A program made the position numbers and the translations under genes. DNA of 40,399 bases from a virus. The stretch is taken from the IMG/VR virus record IMGVR_UViG_3300021474_000012, positions 1 to 40,399 of that record, one strand, 5' to 3'. A model generated the notes under the pieces. It was given only the letters and a program-made list of their open reading frames with translations. It made no database searches and had not been told where the DNA came from. Numbering within the stretch: the first letter of the stretch is position 1; each line of letters starts with the position of its first letter. Positions 29,904 through 38,678 of this stretch are shown piece after piece.

Positions 29904-30320
29904 GTGACCTTTCAGCAACTCATGGCGAGCGATCTTGCCGGCACATTCCTCAATACGAATGAGCTAGCGGTCACTGGAATCTACACCTGTAAGGGTGTTG
30001 GTGCCATTCCGTTTTCGCTGACCATGATGCCCGGCGATATCGCCGACATGAGTTTGCTGAGCGATGGGAACGCGATCGATCAACAGCGCTGTCAATTCCT
30101 GTGCAGCCTGACCGCTATCAAAGCCGGCATCCTCGCAACGTTCCCGCTTGGCCCTGGCCTTCCGTCGAAGGGCGATCAGTTCGCCATCACCCAACAAGGG
30201 TCGGTTGGCGTCTGGTCCGTCGAGAGTCATCAGGAAGACCTGGGCGACGGCTGCAACATGTGGATGCGCTATGAGGCCAAGCTGTCGACCGGCGGCACTG
30301 GTGCGACGAGATACCGATGA
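29904..30320 (+). CDS. Head-tail connector candidate, GTG start
   Basis: A 138-residue protein from GTG 29904 (MTFQQLMASDLAGTFLNT). The sequence FLNTNELAVTGIYTCKGVGAIP, with a strand pattern ending in a C-terminal GTGATRYR, resembles small neck proteins such as phage head-tail joining proteins that begin with F..D...F......A....Y. It overlaps the next gene by ATGA. This and the next gene start the neck and tail block. Confidence 0.5.
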   Translation: MTFQQLMASDLAGTFLNTNELAVTGIYTCKGVGAIPFSLTMMPGDIADMSLLSDGNAIDQQRCQFLCSLTAIKAGILATFPLGPGLPSKGDQFAITQQGSVGVWSVESHQEDLGDGCNMWMRYEAKLSTGGTGATRYR

Positions 30321-30847
30321 CGCAAGCAACCCAGCCACAATCGTACAAGGCGATGGCCATTGCGAACGTCATCGCCATGTTGGCGCAGTCGGCCAATTTC
30401 CAGTCACTCTTTCCGGTCGGCTCAAACCCGCTCAACTACATCGTGGAATGCTGGGGCGGAACGATCGACTACAACCAGGGCCAGACCAACACCGCCATCG
30501 CAACCAATGGCGCCACGGTCAACACCACACAGCCGCATGCGATCGTGCATGAACCGAAGATCCGCAACGAGTTCGCCGGCTATGGCGCCTATCACTATCG
30601 CGGTTCGGCCGAAATAGAGATTTATCAATTGCGCACGATGCCGACCGATGCCAGCGCAGGCGATGTGCTCAGGCGCGGGGACAATATTCAAGACGGAATC
30701 AACGTCGACATTCTCAACGCCTTCGGTTCCGGCACCAATGTCCTCGCCACCGGAGAAACGGAAAGCGAAGGGCCATGGCTTCCCGATGAAGCCAGCGTGG
30801 ACGCCGCTCTCATTCAAGGTCGCATCACCATCACCTGGTGGGCATAA
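30317..30847 (+). CDS. Neck or tail-completion-type protein
   Basis: A 176-residue protein. N-terminal helix (QSYKAMAIANVIAMLAQSA), then mixed strands, ending WWA after GRITITW. Phage tail-terminator/completion proteins have a similar size and place between connector and tail tube, but I see no defining motif. ATG 30317 overlaps the stop of the connector candidate. Confidence 0.5.
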   Translation: MTQATQPQSYKAMAIANVIAMLAQSANFQSLFPVGSNPLNYIVECWGGTIDYNQGQTNTAIATNGATVNTTQPHAIVHEPKIRNEFAGYGAYHYRGSAEIEIYQLRTMPTDASAGDVLRRGDNIQDGINVDILNAFGSGTNVLATGETESEGPWLPDEASVDAALIQGRITITWWA

Positions 30848-30859
30848 CGGAGATATCAT

Positions 30860-31762
30860 ATGACGACTACCGCAAATCGCTTCGGCATCCAGGCCGTTAG
30901 TTTCAACGGAACCGAGTTCACCGGGGCGACGGGTGAGAGCATCGACCGCGGCCGCAATGTGGTGAGCCAGCAGTCGGACGGCGCTGTCTTCGAAACCACG
31001 CAGTTCGTGGAACAGATCGAAGCCAAATGCGATTTCAATACCTGGGCGCTGAGCACCATCCTGGCCGCGCTTGGAACATCGGGGGTGTCACAGATACCTT
31101 TTGTGACGCTCGATGGAACCGACGGCCTTGTCATGCAGGGTGCTCTGGCTGCGGCCAATGCGCCGGCCTTCGCAGGCGGCAGCGTGCACATGGCGCGCAC
31201 GGCTCTCAACGGTGCACTGTGGCTGTCTTCGGTCCGGTGGAGCCTGAAGCAGAAAGCCGAGATGAACATCAAAGGGATGTTCGTTGGAACCGGCGATGGC
31301 ACCACCGATCCGGTCACCCCAAGCACGGTCGCGCTCCCGACGCAGCTTGTCCCAAACAACGGCTGGACCCTGAGCTCTCTCATCCTCAATGGCGTAAACG
31401 TCATCACCTGCAACAGCGTCGAGCTGTCCATCAATCCAAAGTTCGAATACGAATACAGCCTCGGCCTGCCGGTTCCGATCTCGCTCAGCGGCGCCGGCCC
31501 TCGCGGTCCTATCGAGATCCGCCTGGTCGCTGACGTTGGCGACGTGCTCATCGCTGATGGAGTCGGAACCGTCTCGCTGGTCTTCACCCAATATGCGATT
31601 GGTGGTGGCCTGGCTGCCCATACCGTGACCTTCACTCTGCGCGGCAATTACTCTTTCGAAAACTCTGTTGGCGCACAGGCCAGCTCGCCCTATAGCAAGC
31701 GCATGACCGTTATCCCAACCCTGGTGTCAACCAACTTCCCGCTCATTTGGGCGATCACATGA
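30860..31762 (+). CDS. Probable major tail tube protein
   Basis: A 300-residue strand-rich protein (ATGESIDRGRNVVSQQSDGAV..., SLILNGVNVITCNSVELSINPKFEYEYSLG) with a GPRGPIEIRLVADVG segment in the C-terminal half. It has the composition and length expected of a tail tube protein and lies between neck genes and assembly genes, as in other long-tailed phages. GGAGATATC precedes ATG 30860. The call rests on place and composition, not on a clear motif. Confidence 0.6.
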   Translation: MTTTANRFGIQAVSFNGTEFTGATGESIDRGRNVVSQQSDGAVFETTQFVEQIEAKCDFNTWALSTILAALGTSGVSQIPFVTLDGTDGLVMQGALAAANAPAFAGGSVHMARTALNGALWLSSVRWSLKQKAEMNIKGMFVGTGDGTTDPVTPSTVALPTQLVPNNGWTLSSLILNGVNVITCNSVELSINPKFEYEYSLGLPVPISLSGAGPRGPIEIRLVADVGDVLIADGVGTVSLVFTQYAIGGGLAAHTVTFTLRGNYSFENSVGAQASSPYSKRMTVIPTLVSTNFPLIWAIT

Positions 31763-32436
31763 CAGGTGGCTCGCGCGTCATCTACCCCCCCTCATGGTAC
31801 TTCCCGCCCAAGATCAATCGGCCGGAAGTCTGCGCGGCATTGTTCCCGGCCATCACCATGTCATGCCCTCCCGGTGTGGGCCCTGACGTCGATGCCGACA
31901 AGAAAGCGCATGGTGGTGGTTCGGTCTATGGCGGTGGCTACGTCAAGGGCCAGCCGGGATGGAAGCTCACGGATGACGGCTACTGGATCAATTGGGCCAA
32001 GAGCGAGCCGCAGCATTTCACGCGCATGGACCAGCATCCGCGCGTGCTCAAGTGGGATACCGTCGAGGGCAGCCTTCCCGGCCATGAATGGCTCTGCCCC
32101 ATCCTGCTGACGTGCACCAAGACCAAGCGCGGGCAATTGGTGTTCGGTACCGCCCTCGAGCCGGTCCTGGGCCGCAAGGGATGGGCCGACTGCGAAGACC
32201 TGGCCGACATGCAGGCGCGGATGTTCAAAGTGGCGCACGGTCTGCGGCCGATCACGCCAGCCTCAACCGATGAGCTGGTCAACCTGGTATTCGATATCCT
32301 CTCGCTTGGTCACCATGGGATGACGCTGAACGATCTCAAGGCGGTTGGCTGGATCTCCGCGCGGTTTCTATTCCGCGTGCTGCTGACTGCGGCTGGTTTC
32401 CCCCAGGAGCCTGACCGCGATGATCACGCTCAGTAA
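31759..32436 (+). CDS. Hypothetical tail-assembly-region protein
   Basis: A 225-residue protein beginning MTGGSRVIYPPSWYFPPK. It has a Gly-rich loop (AHGGGSVYGGGYVKGQPG, about 52-69), several Trp residues and an Arg/Asp-rich C-terminus. It sits where tail assembly chaperones usually lie, before the tape measure, but is not clearly one of them. It overlaps the tube gene by ATGA and the next gene by 17 bases, and a TTTCCCCC run lies at 32397-32404 just before the overlap. Confidence 0.55.
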   Translation: MTGGSRVIYPPSWYFPPKINRPEVCAALFPAITMSCPPGVGPDVDADKKAHGGGSVYGGGYVKGQPGWKLTDDGYWINWAKSEPQHFTRMDQHPRVLKWDTVEGSLPGHEWLCPILLTCTKTKRGQLVFGTALEPVLGRKGWADCEDLADMQARMFKVAHGLRPITPASTDELVNLVFDILSLGHHGMTLNDLKAVGWISARFLFRVLLTAAGFPQEPDRDDHAQ

Positions 32437-33130
32437 CCCATTCAGTTTCATCGATGAGATGCTGTCAGAGCTCTCCCCGGAGAAGTTCTATTCCCTGATG
32501 CGTGCCGCTCAGCAAATGACCATTCTCGAGTGGCGCGACCGGTTGGAATACCCTGGCCTGGCCGCGCGCTTCACCGGAGTCGGGAACCAGCTCCGCTATG
32601 GTTTCCAGAATCGGCTGAAGTCGACTGATCGCCGCCGAGAAAAGAAGATGGATGGATCAGATTTCGTCTTCACCGGCGGAACCAAGCGGGCGATGATGCA
32701 GCGCAAGCCGCACTCAGCGAACAACAAAGGATCCAAGGTCGCTGTGACCACCTTCAAATATGGTGGGCTGGGAATCAATTTCCTGACCAAGATCAATGGC
32801 GTTGTGACCGATGAGAAGGTGCGCGCAGTCGATCGCGTGGCGGCCAAGGCATACATCCAGACCAGGCACAACAAGGAAAAGGGAACCGCCTCCATCGTCG
32901 CCATCTCAGGCTATACGATGAGCCGGCCGACCATCCATCACATCGTTCAGCGCTCGAGCATTTCCTATGCTCAGGAGTGGGGAAACTTCGCTGGCGATAT
33001 GGCGTGGCTGCAAGCGCGCGTGCCGGTGGTGTTCATGGAACTGGCGCGCACCGGAGTCATGCGCGATGGCAAGCTCAAGTTCCGTTATTCCAAGGCCGCC
33101 CACTGGCAGCTTGATTTTGGATCGGATTGA
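32420..33130 (+). CDS. Hypothetical tail-assembly-region protein
   Basis: A 236-residue protein. Helical N-terminus (EMLSELSPEKFYSLMRAAQQ), then a basic middle (NRLKSTDRRREKKMDG, TKRAMMQRKP), then mixed sequence with several Trp and Tyr. AGGAG lies ten bases before ATG 32420. No family recognised. The place before the tape measure suggests a tail morphogenesis role. Confidence 0.55.
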   Translation: MITLSNPFSFIDEMLSELSPEKFYSLMRAAQQMTILEWRDRLEYPGLAARFTGVGNQLRYGFQNRLKSTDRRREKKMDGSDFVFTGGTKRAMMQRKPHSANNKGSKVAVTTFKYGGLGINFLTKINGVVTDEKVRAVDRVAAKAYIQTRHNKEKGTASIVAISGYTMSRPTIHHIVQRSSISYAQEWGNFAGDMAWLQARVPVVFMELARTGVMRDGKLKFRYSKAAHWQLDFGSD

Positions 33131-33133
33131 ACC

Positions 33134-34420
33134 ATGGGCGCAGATTTTACAGCGGAACTCGCAAACGGTGTCGGCCATGTCGACAACAAGCTCACCGGCA
33201 TGGCCAACAGCGCGCGCGAGGCCAAGAAAGCCGGCGCCGATATGGGCGATCAGTTCGATCGCGCGTTCAAGCTCGCTGGCCGTGGCGTCAAAGAAGCGGC
33301 CGGGGAAATGGAGGGCATGGGCCATCAGATTTATGAAGTCGGCCATGCGCTTCGGTCTGCTGGTGGTCCTCTCGGCGAGTTCGCGCACAAGTTCACCGGT
33401 GGCCTTCGCATGGGTGGCCCGCTCGCCGGCATCGCTGTCGCGGCAGGTATCGCAAGCGTCGGCCTGGAACTTTACAACAAGATCGCCGAGCGCCATGTTG
33501 AACAGGTGAAAATGCAGGTAGAGGCTAACGAGAAGCTGAGCGACAGTCTCTATGAGGTCGATCGCAAGTCGAAGGAATCGGCGCAGTCGGCGGCCGAATC
33601 GAATGCGGCTGATGAGCGCAAGATGGCATCTCGAGGCGGCCGCGAAGCTGAGCACATCGTTGACCGAATCGCCGACAGCGGCGAGGGTATCAGCCGCAAG
33701 GATGCGCGCGCCGCGGTCACCAAGTCATACGACATCAAGGGCGAGATCCGCTCAGCAGCCGTGCGCGCGGCGCAGGCAGTGGCAGCAAGCGGCGAGATGA
33801 CCATGACCGAGGCCATGGACACCATCGCCAGCTCGCCGGCCATCCAGGCTCGCCTGCACCGCAAGAAGGACGAGAACCAGGCCAACATCGGGCCGGCCGC
33901 ACAGCGCATCATTCTCGAGGCTCGCCACCTGGCACCGACCAGGGAGAACCTATTCCAGGCGCAACAGCAGCTCGAGGCCAACACCGACAAGGGCGACGAA
34001 ACCGGAGTATTCGCCGCCACCAATCGCATCACCGGCAATCGGAACCGCCTCGAGAGGCGCGACAGGAAAGACCTGACCAGCGGCAAGGCCGTGACAGAAT
34101 CAGACCGCAGCACCAGTCGCGCACTTGATCCGTTCCAAGCCAAGATGGATGATTGGATGGTGGCGACCGAGAAGGCTGCGGCGGCGAACCGCGCGGTTGC
34201 CGATGCGCAGACCGAGTTCAGCCGATGGATGGCAAACAACATGCATGTATTCGGCGGCAAGGGCAGTCTTCAAATGCAGGGCAGCCAGGCAGAGACGCGC
34301 GATGCGAACACCCGCATGCAGGGCGAGAAGGAATCGCGCGAATACCGCGACAACGACATCCCCAAGGTACCAGGCAGCACGCAGGGTGCGCCGTTCGGCA
34401 GTGGTGAATCGTCATGGTAA
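33134..34420 (+). CDS. Tape-measure-like protein, short
   Basis: A 428-residue, mostly helical protein: an N-terminal helical part (GVGHVDNKLTGMANSAREAKKA), one hydrophobic helix at about 94-112 (GGPLAGIAVAAGIASVGLELY-like), then long charged coiled-coil sequence to the end. This is the make-up of tape measure proteins, which set tail length and often carry a membrane helix. At 428 residues it is short for the class, which would imply a short tail. It is possible that it is a tail-length helper and the tape role is shared. Overlaps the next gene by seven bases. Confidence 0.6.
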   Translation: MGADFTAELANGVGHVDNKLTGMANSAREAKKAGADMGDQFDRAFKLAGRGVKEAAGEMEGMGHQIYEVGHALRSAGGPLGEFAHKFTGGLRMGGPLAGIAVAAGIASVGLELYNKIAERHVEQVKMQVEANEKLSDSLYEVDRKSKESAQSAAESNAADERKMASRGGREAEHIVDRIADSGEGISRKDARAAVTKSYDIKGEIRSAAVRAAQAVAASGEMTMTEAMDTIASSPAIQARLHRKKDENQANIGPAAQRIILEARHLAPTRENLFQAQQQLEANTDKGDETGVFAATNRITGNRNRLERRDRKDLTSGKAVTESDRSTSRALDPFQAKMDDWMVATEKAAAANRAVADAQTEFSRWMANNMHVFGGKGSLQMQGSQAETRDANTRMQGEKESREYRDNDIPKVPGSTQGAPFGSGESSW

Positions 34421-34821
34421 CTCAGCAATCACCAACCATCGGCGCAACCACCTTCATCACGTTCGGTGCGCAGCTCGAGCCGGCATACCTTCAGGTCGCA
34501 ACCGTTGAGCCTGCTGTTGGGCTGAACGGATTCGGCCTGGCATATGGTGCCTATCGTGCCGACCCGGTGTGGATGCCGACCCTCAGCGACTATCCCGACA
34601 TCAACACACTGATGAATGCTATTGAATCTTTCCGCGCTCAGGTGGCCACCGAATCGGCCGTGACCGTGGTCGATCAGTTCGGTGTGAACTGGCCAACCGT
34701 CGCCATGATCGGCCTGCGGGGAGCGCGACGCTGGTTCAATATCCCGACACAGGCATACCGGCTGCGGATTGATATTCGCCTCCTGGTCTACGCCACCGTT
34801 CCCAATGGCGGCATCCAGTGA
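34414..34821 (+). CDS. Distal tail or baseplate-region protein
   Basis: A 135-residue protein (MVTQQSPTIGATTFITFG...), strand-rich with NIPTQAYRLRIDIRLLVYAT at the C-terminus. It sits directly after the tape-measure-like gene and before the large hub-like gene, with which it forms a GTGA overlap. Small tail-tip proteins are often found here, but no motif confirms it. Confidence 0.55.
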   Translation: MVTQQSPTIGATTFITFGAQLEPAYLQVATVEPAVGLNGFGLAYGAYRADPVWMPTLSDYPDINTLMNAIESFRAQVATESAVTVVDQFGVNWPTVAMIGLRGARRWFNIPTQAYRLRIDIRLLVYATVPNGGIQ

Positions 34822-36848
34822 GCAATCCATTCCCCGTCCGCAACATTCAGAATGTCCTGGTGCAGACGGCATCCGGTGGGCTGCCTGATTCTGACAGCGG
34901 ATGGGTGACGCAGTACTGGCTGCGCTTCGAGAGCGGCAGCGAAGGTGCCGGGCAGATCATGGGCGAGGCCGTGCTACAGCAGCGGTTCGGCATCGTCACC
35001 AACCAGAATGATCCAGTGCAGGTAGTCACTGGGACGGCACCAGCAATCAATGGAGGCGGCATCGATGATGGACTGGTCGGGCAGCTCGTGCGCCTGATCG
35101 TCGCCGATGATGCTGGATCGATATCGATCAGGGATGGCGATGGTGTCAATTCATATGCCGCCTTCTGGTGGGGAGTCGTCTCGGCTTTCAGCGTCGAACC
35201 GGACAACCGCGACAATGACAATGCAGGAGGCACGGCGACGTGGCGGTGCGTCGGCATCCTCTCAGTCCTGGACAAGATCACGGTGAACAGCGGTTTCGTC
35301 ATGCAGATTGGCGGTGATGGCTGGGTTGATCCCGGCTACTTCCCGCCGTTCAACGATCTGCCCGGCGGCGACATGTCGGCGACGGACATGGCAGTCGGGA
35401 ATGGATCGGCAAGCGTTCACGACCTATCAACGCTGAACGCTGCCACGCCGTGGACGATGGCGCAGGAGATCAATCTGCTGCTGACTGGGTGCGCCAATCC
35501 GGTGGTCAATGGTGACATTACCGGCTGGACGTGGAACTATTCCGACGATGATGGAGTGCTCGATTTCCAGACTGAGCGCATCGACATCAATGGGCTGACG
35601 GTGCTTCAAGCATTGGCCACCATCGCCAACCAGAAGCGCGGGGTCACATGGCGGGCGATTGTCAACGGTTCCACCGTGACCATCGCCTTCTCGCCCGGTA
35701 ATCGGTATGCGATCACCATCGGCGATCAGACATTCCCGGCCAGCACCAACACCGCCTCCTATGTCGCGGCAGGAAACCTGTGGACCTATGGCCTAGTGAT
35801 CAGCGAGGATGATTCGAGCACATATGACATCATTGAATGCCGAGGGGCGCATCCATGGGTGGGCCTTACTGTCGACTTCTCGGATGCCGACGAGACTGCC
35901 ATAGACAGCGGATGGACTAGCGAGGACGAGACCAACTGGAATGGCGACATCAACTACCCGGGGACGGACAATGTCTATCGCCGATTCGTATTCACCACGA
36001 CATGGTCAGGAAATCAGTTCGGTTCAACCACAGTCGGCATCCGCAATAGCCTGACCACTGACGGCAGCGGTCAGTTCACCGGCGAGCGCACCTACGATGC
36101 CGAGTCGCCGACCGTTCCGCCGACAATGTATCAGATGGAGCGGATGCTGCCGTGCGGGACCGTCTTCGAGCAGCTGGGCACCGCACGTCTGGCCCCGTTC
36201 CAGCCCCCGGTTGTGGTCTGTGGATCGGCGGCAAATACCTGGTTCGATTATAGCCAAAATGCCCGGATCGAACCGCAATCATTCCCCAGCGGTGTCTACA
36301 TCGATGTCGATAAGTGGAAGGGTCTGACGATCGCCGACCGGATCGACAACGGCGAGGCCCTGCTGGTAACGCTCGGATTTCGTGAGCCGCAACCGCTGCG
36401 AGTCAACTGGATTGCTGATCCGAGCACTTGGCCGACCAGCACCCCGCGGATCAAGATGATAGACGTGCCCAACATCGAGCAGTGGATATTGCTCGATGGA
36501 TCTATCACTGGCGTTAGCAATGACCTTTCGACCACCACCAAGGTCAGCGGCGACCAGGTCATGCGTGACGATACCGTCAGGCTGCAGCAGATCCTTGCTC
36601 TCGCGGTTTCGCGCTATGGTTATGCGTCAGTTACCGCCGCCTTCAGTGAGGCGGCCATCCTCGATTTCAGCGCAACGCTGGCGCCGGCGGTGCTCCTGAC
36701 GGATGTCGTTACGGGAACTGACGACGTGGATGTAAATGCCGTCATCACCAGGCGATCATGGAAGCGTGTGGTGCGCGATGGCGTGGACATGTACGATACC
36801 ACCTATGAGACGACGCGCGTCATGCCGGATGTGGAGGCGGTGATCTAA
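34818..36848 (+). CDS. Large tail-hub or baseplate-like protein, GTG start
   Basis: A 676-residue protein from GTG 34818 (GTGA overlap). It is strand-rich and acidic with many Asp, Thr, Gly and Trp residues. WTMAQEINLLLTG, followed by QTERIDINGLTVLQALATIANQKRGVTWRAIV, and the end DTTYETTRVMPDVEAVI resemble tail-hub or late-control proteins that cap the tail in siphophages. No lytic domain is visible. The next gene starts with TAATG, sharing one base with its stop. Confidence 0.6.
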   Translation: MSNPFPVRNIQNVLVQTASGGLPDSDSGWVTQYWLRFESGSEGAGQIMGEAVLQQRFGIVTNQNDPVQVVTGTAPAINGGGIDDGLVGQLVRLIVADDAGSISIRDGDGVNSYAAFWWGVVSAFSVEPDNRDNDNAGGTATWRCVGILSVLDKITVNSGFVMQIGGDGWVDPGYFPPFNDLPGGDMSATDMAVGNGSASVHDLSTLNAATPWTMAQEINLLLTGCANPVVNGDITGWTWNYSDDDGVLDFQTERIDINGLTVLQALATIANQKRGVTWRAIVNGSTVTIAFSPGNRYAITIGDQTFPASTNTASYVAAGNLWTYGLVISEDDSSTYDIIECRGAHPWVGLTVDFSDADETAIDSGWTSEDETNWNGDINYPGTDNVYRRFVFTTTWSGNQFGSTTVGIRNSLTTDGSGQFTGERTYDAESPTVPPTMYQMERMLPCGTVFEQLGTARLAPFQPPVVVCGSAANTWFDYSQNARIEPQSFPSGVYIDVDKWKGLTIADRIDNGEALLVTLGFREPQPLRVNWIADPSTWPTSTPRIKMIDVPNIEQWILLDGSITGVSNDLSTTTKVSGDQVMRDDTVRLQQILALAVSRYGYASVTAAFSEAAILDFSATLAPAVLLTDVVTGTDDVDVNAVITRRSWKRVVRDGVDMYDTTYETTRVMPDVEAVI

Positions 36849-37903
36849 TGCGCACCAACCTCGGCCTTAAGAATGGGAACCCGCAGACGGACGCCAACCG
36901 CCGGCTGACGCGGCTGGAGAACCTCATCCAGCAGGTCCCGGGTCGACCGATGGTGGTGCAGGACAATAACGCCATCCTCGATACCTATCAGGTGCAGGAG
37001 GCGCATGGCTTCGCGGTTGGGGATGTGATCAACTGGGATGGCACATCCTGGGGGAAGGCGCAGGGCAATACCGCTGATGATGGGATATGGAATGGTGTTG
37101 TGTCGGTGGTCTATGGACCAAATGCATTTGACATCACCTATGCAGGCATCTTCACATCGAAGACGGCGTTGAGCTTCACCCCTGGCGATCTCTATTACCT
37201 CAGCTCGACAACTGCCGGCTTGGCAGTCAATCCAGTCGACACCGGGAGTGTATTCCAAAGCCCCGTCTTCATGTGCATCGATGAGAATACGATTCAAGTA
37301 TTCCCATGCGCCGCTGTTTCGGCTCCGGTTGCGCAGGATAATGCCAACATAGTCACGAGCAGCGGAACGGTGACCATTCCAGTCGGGGCAACGCAGTTGA
37401 CGCTCATTCTGATTTCCAATGGAGGGAACGGTGGCGCGACATCTGGTAGCGCACCATATGCGTTCAATGGCGGCGGCGGTGGTGCCGGATCGATGATTGT
37501 GATGTGCTGCGACGCTTCTGATATCACTGGCAGCATAACCGTCACCATAGGTGGACATGGGGTACAGTCATCGGTTAGCTTCACTTTCCAGGGGCAAGCG
37601 ATAACGCTCATTGCCTATCCCGGAAATGACTCGTCGGCAGCAGTGGGGGCGTCAGGTGGGGTCGCAACACTCGCCTATGCGGGGACCAGCACACCGGCGG
37701 TATATGCTATCCAGGGCGCAACCGGACAGAGCGCAACCGTAACAGCGGCTTCTGGAACAGGCATCTCAACTAACCCCGGCCATGGTGCGCCTGGATGGTG
37801 TCTCGGAATCGGAACTCCAATGCCTATATATGGCAATGGTGGTGATGGACATTCACTGACCACCAACAGCGGCGGACCAGCGGTGTTCGCCTTGCTCTAT
37901 TAG
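36848..37903 (+). CDS. Glycine-rich adhesin, probable receptor-binding tip protein
   Basis: A 351-residue protein. The first half (to about 190) is a domain with HGFAVGDVINWDGTSWGKAQ and DLYYLSSTTAGLAVNP, a pattern I know from phage tail-tip proteins. The second half has glycine blocks, GGNGGATSG, FNGGGGGAGS, TIGGHG, AVGASGG, and ends YGNGGDGHSLTTNSGG. This fits the polyglycine sandwich of phage adhesins such as those of T4-like phages. It would bind the receptor at the tail tip and define host range. Confidence 0.65.
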   Translation: MRTNLGLKNGNPQTDANRRLTRLENLIQQVPGRPMVVQDNNAILDTYQVQEAHGFAVGDVINWDGTSWGKAQGNTADDGIWNGVVSVVYGPNAFDITYAGIFTSKTALSFTPGDLYYLSSTTAGLAVNPVDTGSVFQSPVFMCIDENTIQVFPCAAVSAPVAQDNANIVTSSGTVTIPVGATQLTLILISNGGNGGATSGSAPYAFNGGGGGAGSMIVMCCDASDITGSITVTIGGHGVQSSVSFTFQGQAITLIAYPGNDSSAAVGASGGVATLAYAGTSTPAVYAIQGATGQSATVTAASGTGISTNPGHGAPGWCLGIGTPMPIYGNGGDGHSLTTNSGGPAVFALLY

Positions 37904-37912
37904 GGGCAAGCC

Positions 37913-38044
37913 ATGACGACAATCGCAATACAAGCAAAGAGGTCACGCGCCGCGACTTCGAAGGTCAAGCCACGGCACCAGGTCTCGAAGCAGCGGCCGG
38001 AGCGCACAAATAGAGGGATAGTGAAGGTTGCCACTAAGCCATAG
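37913..38044 (+). CDS. Small basic protein, 43 residues
   Basis: ATG 37913 with GGGGCAAG upstream, ending at TAG 38042-38044. Very rich in Lys and Arg (MTTIAIQAKRSRAATSKVKP and on). It starts ten bases after the adhesin gene and is followed by the structured non-coding region. Short length leaves this uncertain, but the ribosome site and spacing are good. Confidence 0.5.
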   Translation: MTTIAIQAKRSRAATSKVKPRHQVSKQRPERTNRGIVKVATKP

Positions 38045-38099
38045 CCATATATAAAACAACCACTTAGGACTACCCGAAAAGCACTGGTCGGGAAATTAT

Positions 38100-38126
38100 T
38101 TGACTATGGGTAGAGCCTGCTAATGT
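38100..38126 (+). promoter_or_regulatory. Possible promoter
   Basis: TTGACT (38100-38105) is a good minus-35 sequence, followed after 15 bases by TAATGT (38121-38126), a weak minus-10. The stretch before is the most AT-rich of the area. Spacing is shorter than optimal. If real, it would give a leader holding the hairpins up to 38277 and drive the lysis-region genes. Confidence 0.25.
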
Positions 38127-38192
38127 GCCCTTCAGCGAAGCAGGACTGGAACCCTGCCCGCTCTAAGGAAACCCGGATGTCGCTACCAACCC

Positions 38193-38263
38193 ATAACCAA
38201 ACGTCGCACGCGCGAGTTCGCCTGTCCGGGTGCGCTTCCAGCGTGCGTGCGACGTTTGGTTAT
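38193..38263. other. Nineteen-base perfect hairpin
   Basis: ATAACCAAACGTCGCACGC (38193-38211) is the exact complement of 38245-38263, around a 33-base loop rich in G and C. No run of Ts follows on either strand, so it is not a standard terminator. It could be a regulatory RNA stem, a bidirectional terminator, an origin element or a recombination site. The similar long-stem, large-loop hairpin at 10201-10255 shares the GTCCGG within the loop. Confidence 0.6.
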
Positions 38264-38277
38264 TCGCTGAAAGCGAA
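38263..38277 (+). other. Small hairpin next to the large one
   Basis: TTCGCT (38263-38268) and AGCGAA (38272-38277) pair with a three-base loop GAA. It directly follows the large hairpin and together they could stack. Its small size makes it weak evidence alone. Confidence 0.35.
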
Positions 38278-38328
38278 GTCGTGATCCCCTCCCGCCTGCT
38301 TTTCTTTTCTGACCGGACTGTGCGCACG

Positions 38329-38475
38329 ATGTCAGCCCATCGCCACCGGGAAGGCATGCCGGTCGCCAAGCTCGCCAAGCACTGCGCCGATTGCCTGGCA
38401 TTCGACCAGGCTTGGAACCGCGCGAACCGGGAAGCGGTCAAGGAATCATGGGACAAGGAGCTGGTGACGGTATGA
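38329..38475 (+). CDS. Small hypothetical protein
   Basis: A 48-residue protein from ATG 38329 (MSAHRHREGMPVAKLAKHCA), with CADC near the middle. GTG 38281 in the same frame would extend it by 16 residues but lacks a ribosome site. It ends in an ATGA overlap with the next gene. The basic N-terminus and C-terminal charged helix are unremarkable. Role unknown. Confidence 0.5.
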   Translation: MSAHRHREGMPVAKLAKHCADCLAFDQAWNRANREAVKESWDKELVTV

Positions 38476-38678
38476 GTTGCCAGGATCGCGCCATCGTGGT
38501 TGGTTCAATTCGCAAGGGCATCGCTTCCATGAAGCGCGAGCGCGACAACGAGCGCCAGCGCCACGAGCAGGCGACAAACGACAATGAGCGCGGATACCAC
38601 CAGGGCCGCAGGCATGGGCTTATCGAAGGCATTTACCAAATGGAACTGCTGCTCACCACTATGGGAGAGAAGCCATGA
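38472..38678 (+). CDS. Small charged hypothetical protein
   Basis: A 68-residue protein, mostly helical and Arg/Glu-rich in the middle (KRERDNERQRHEQATNDNERG). The ATG overlaps the upstream stop, and GGAGAGAAGCC at its end serves the following lipoprotein gene. No membrane segment. Function unknown. Confidence 0.6.
   Translation: MSCQDRAIVVGSIRKGIASMKRERDNERQRHEQATNDNERGYHQGRRHGLIEGIYQMELLLTTMGEKP

Larger units (their letters stand above)
38045..38328 (+). other. Structured non-coding leader before the lysis-region genes
   Basis: About 280 bases without a supported gene, AT-rich at its start and then holding several inverted repeats. CTACCC (38070-38075) can pair with GGGTAG (38108-38113), while CCCGA (38073-38077) can pair with TCGGG (38088-38092). 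GCAGG (38140-38144) can pair either with CCTGC (38116-38120) or with CCTGC (38153-38157). The 19-base hairpin at 38193-38263 and a small one at 38263-38277 follow. It may be a cis-acting RNA for the late genes. No known RNA family is recognised. Confidence 0.5.

Noticed and set aside
38101-38165. A tRNA or tmRNA end, because of a GCAGG...CCTGC arm with an eight-base loop
   Set aside because: The loop is not a T-loop, no acceptor stem or anticodon arm can be formed and the flanking bases do not fit.
38060-38180. A hammerhead ribozyme near the lysis leader
   Set aside because: GGAAAC is present but the CUGANGA core is missing.
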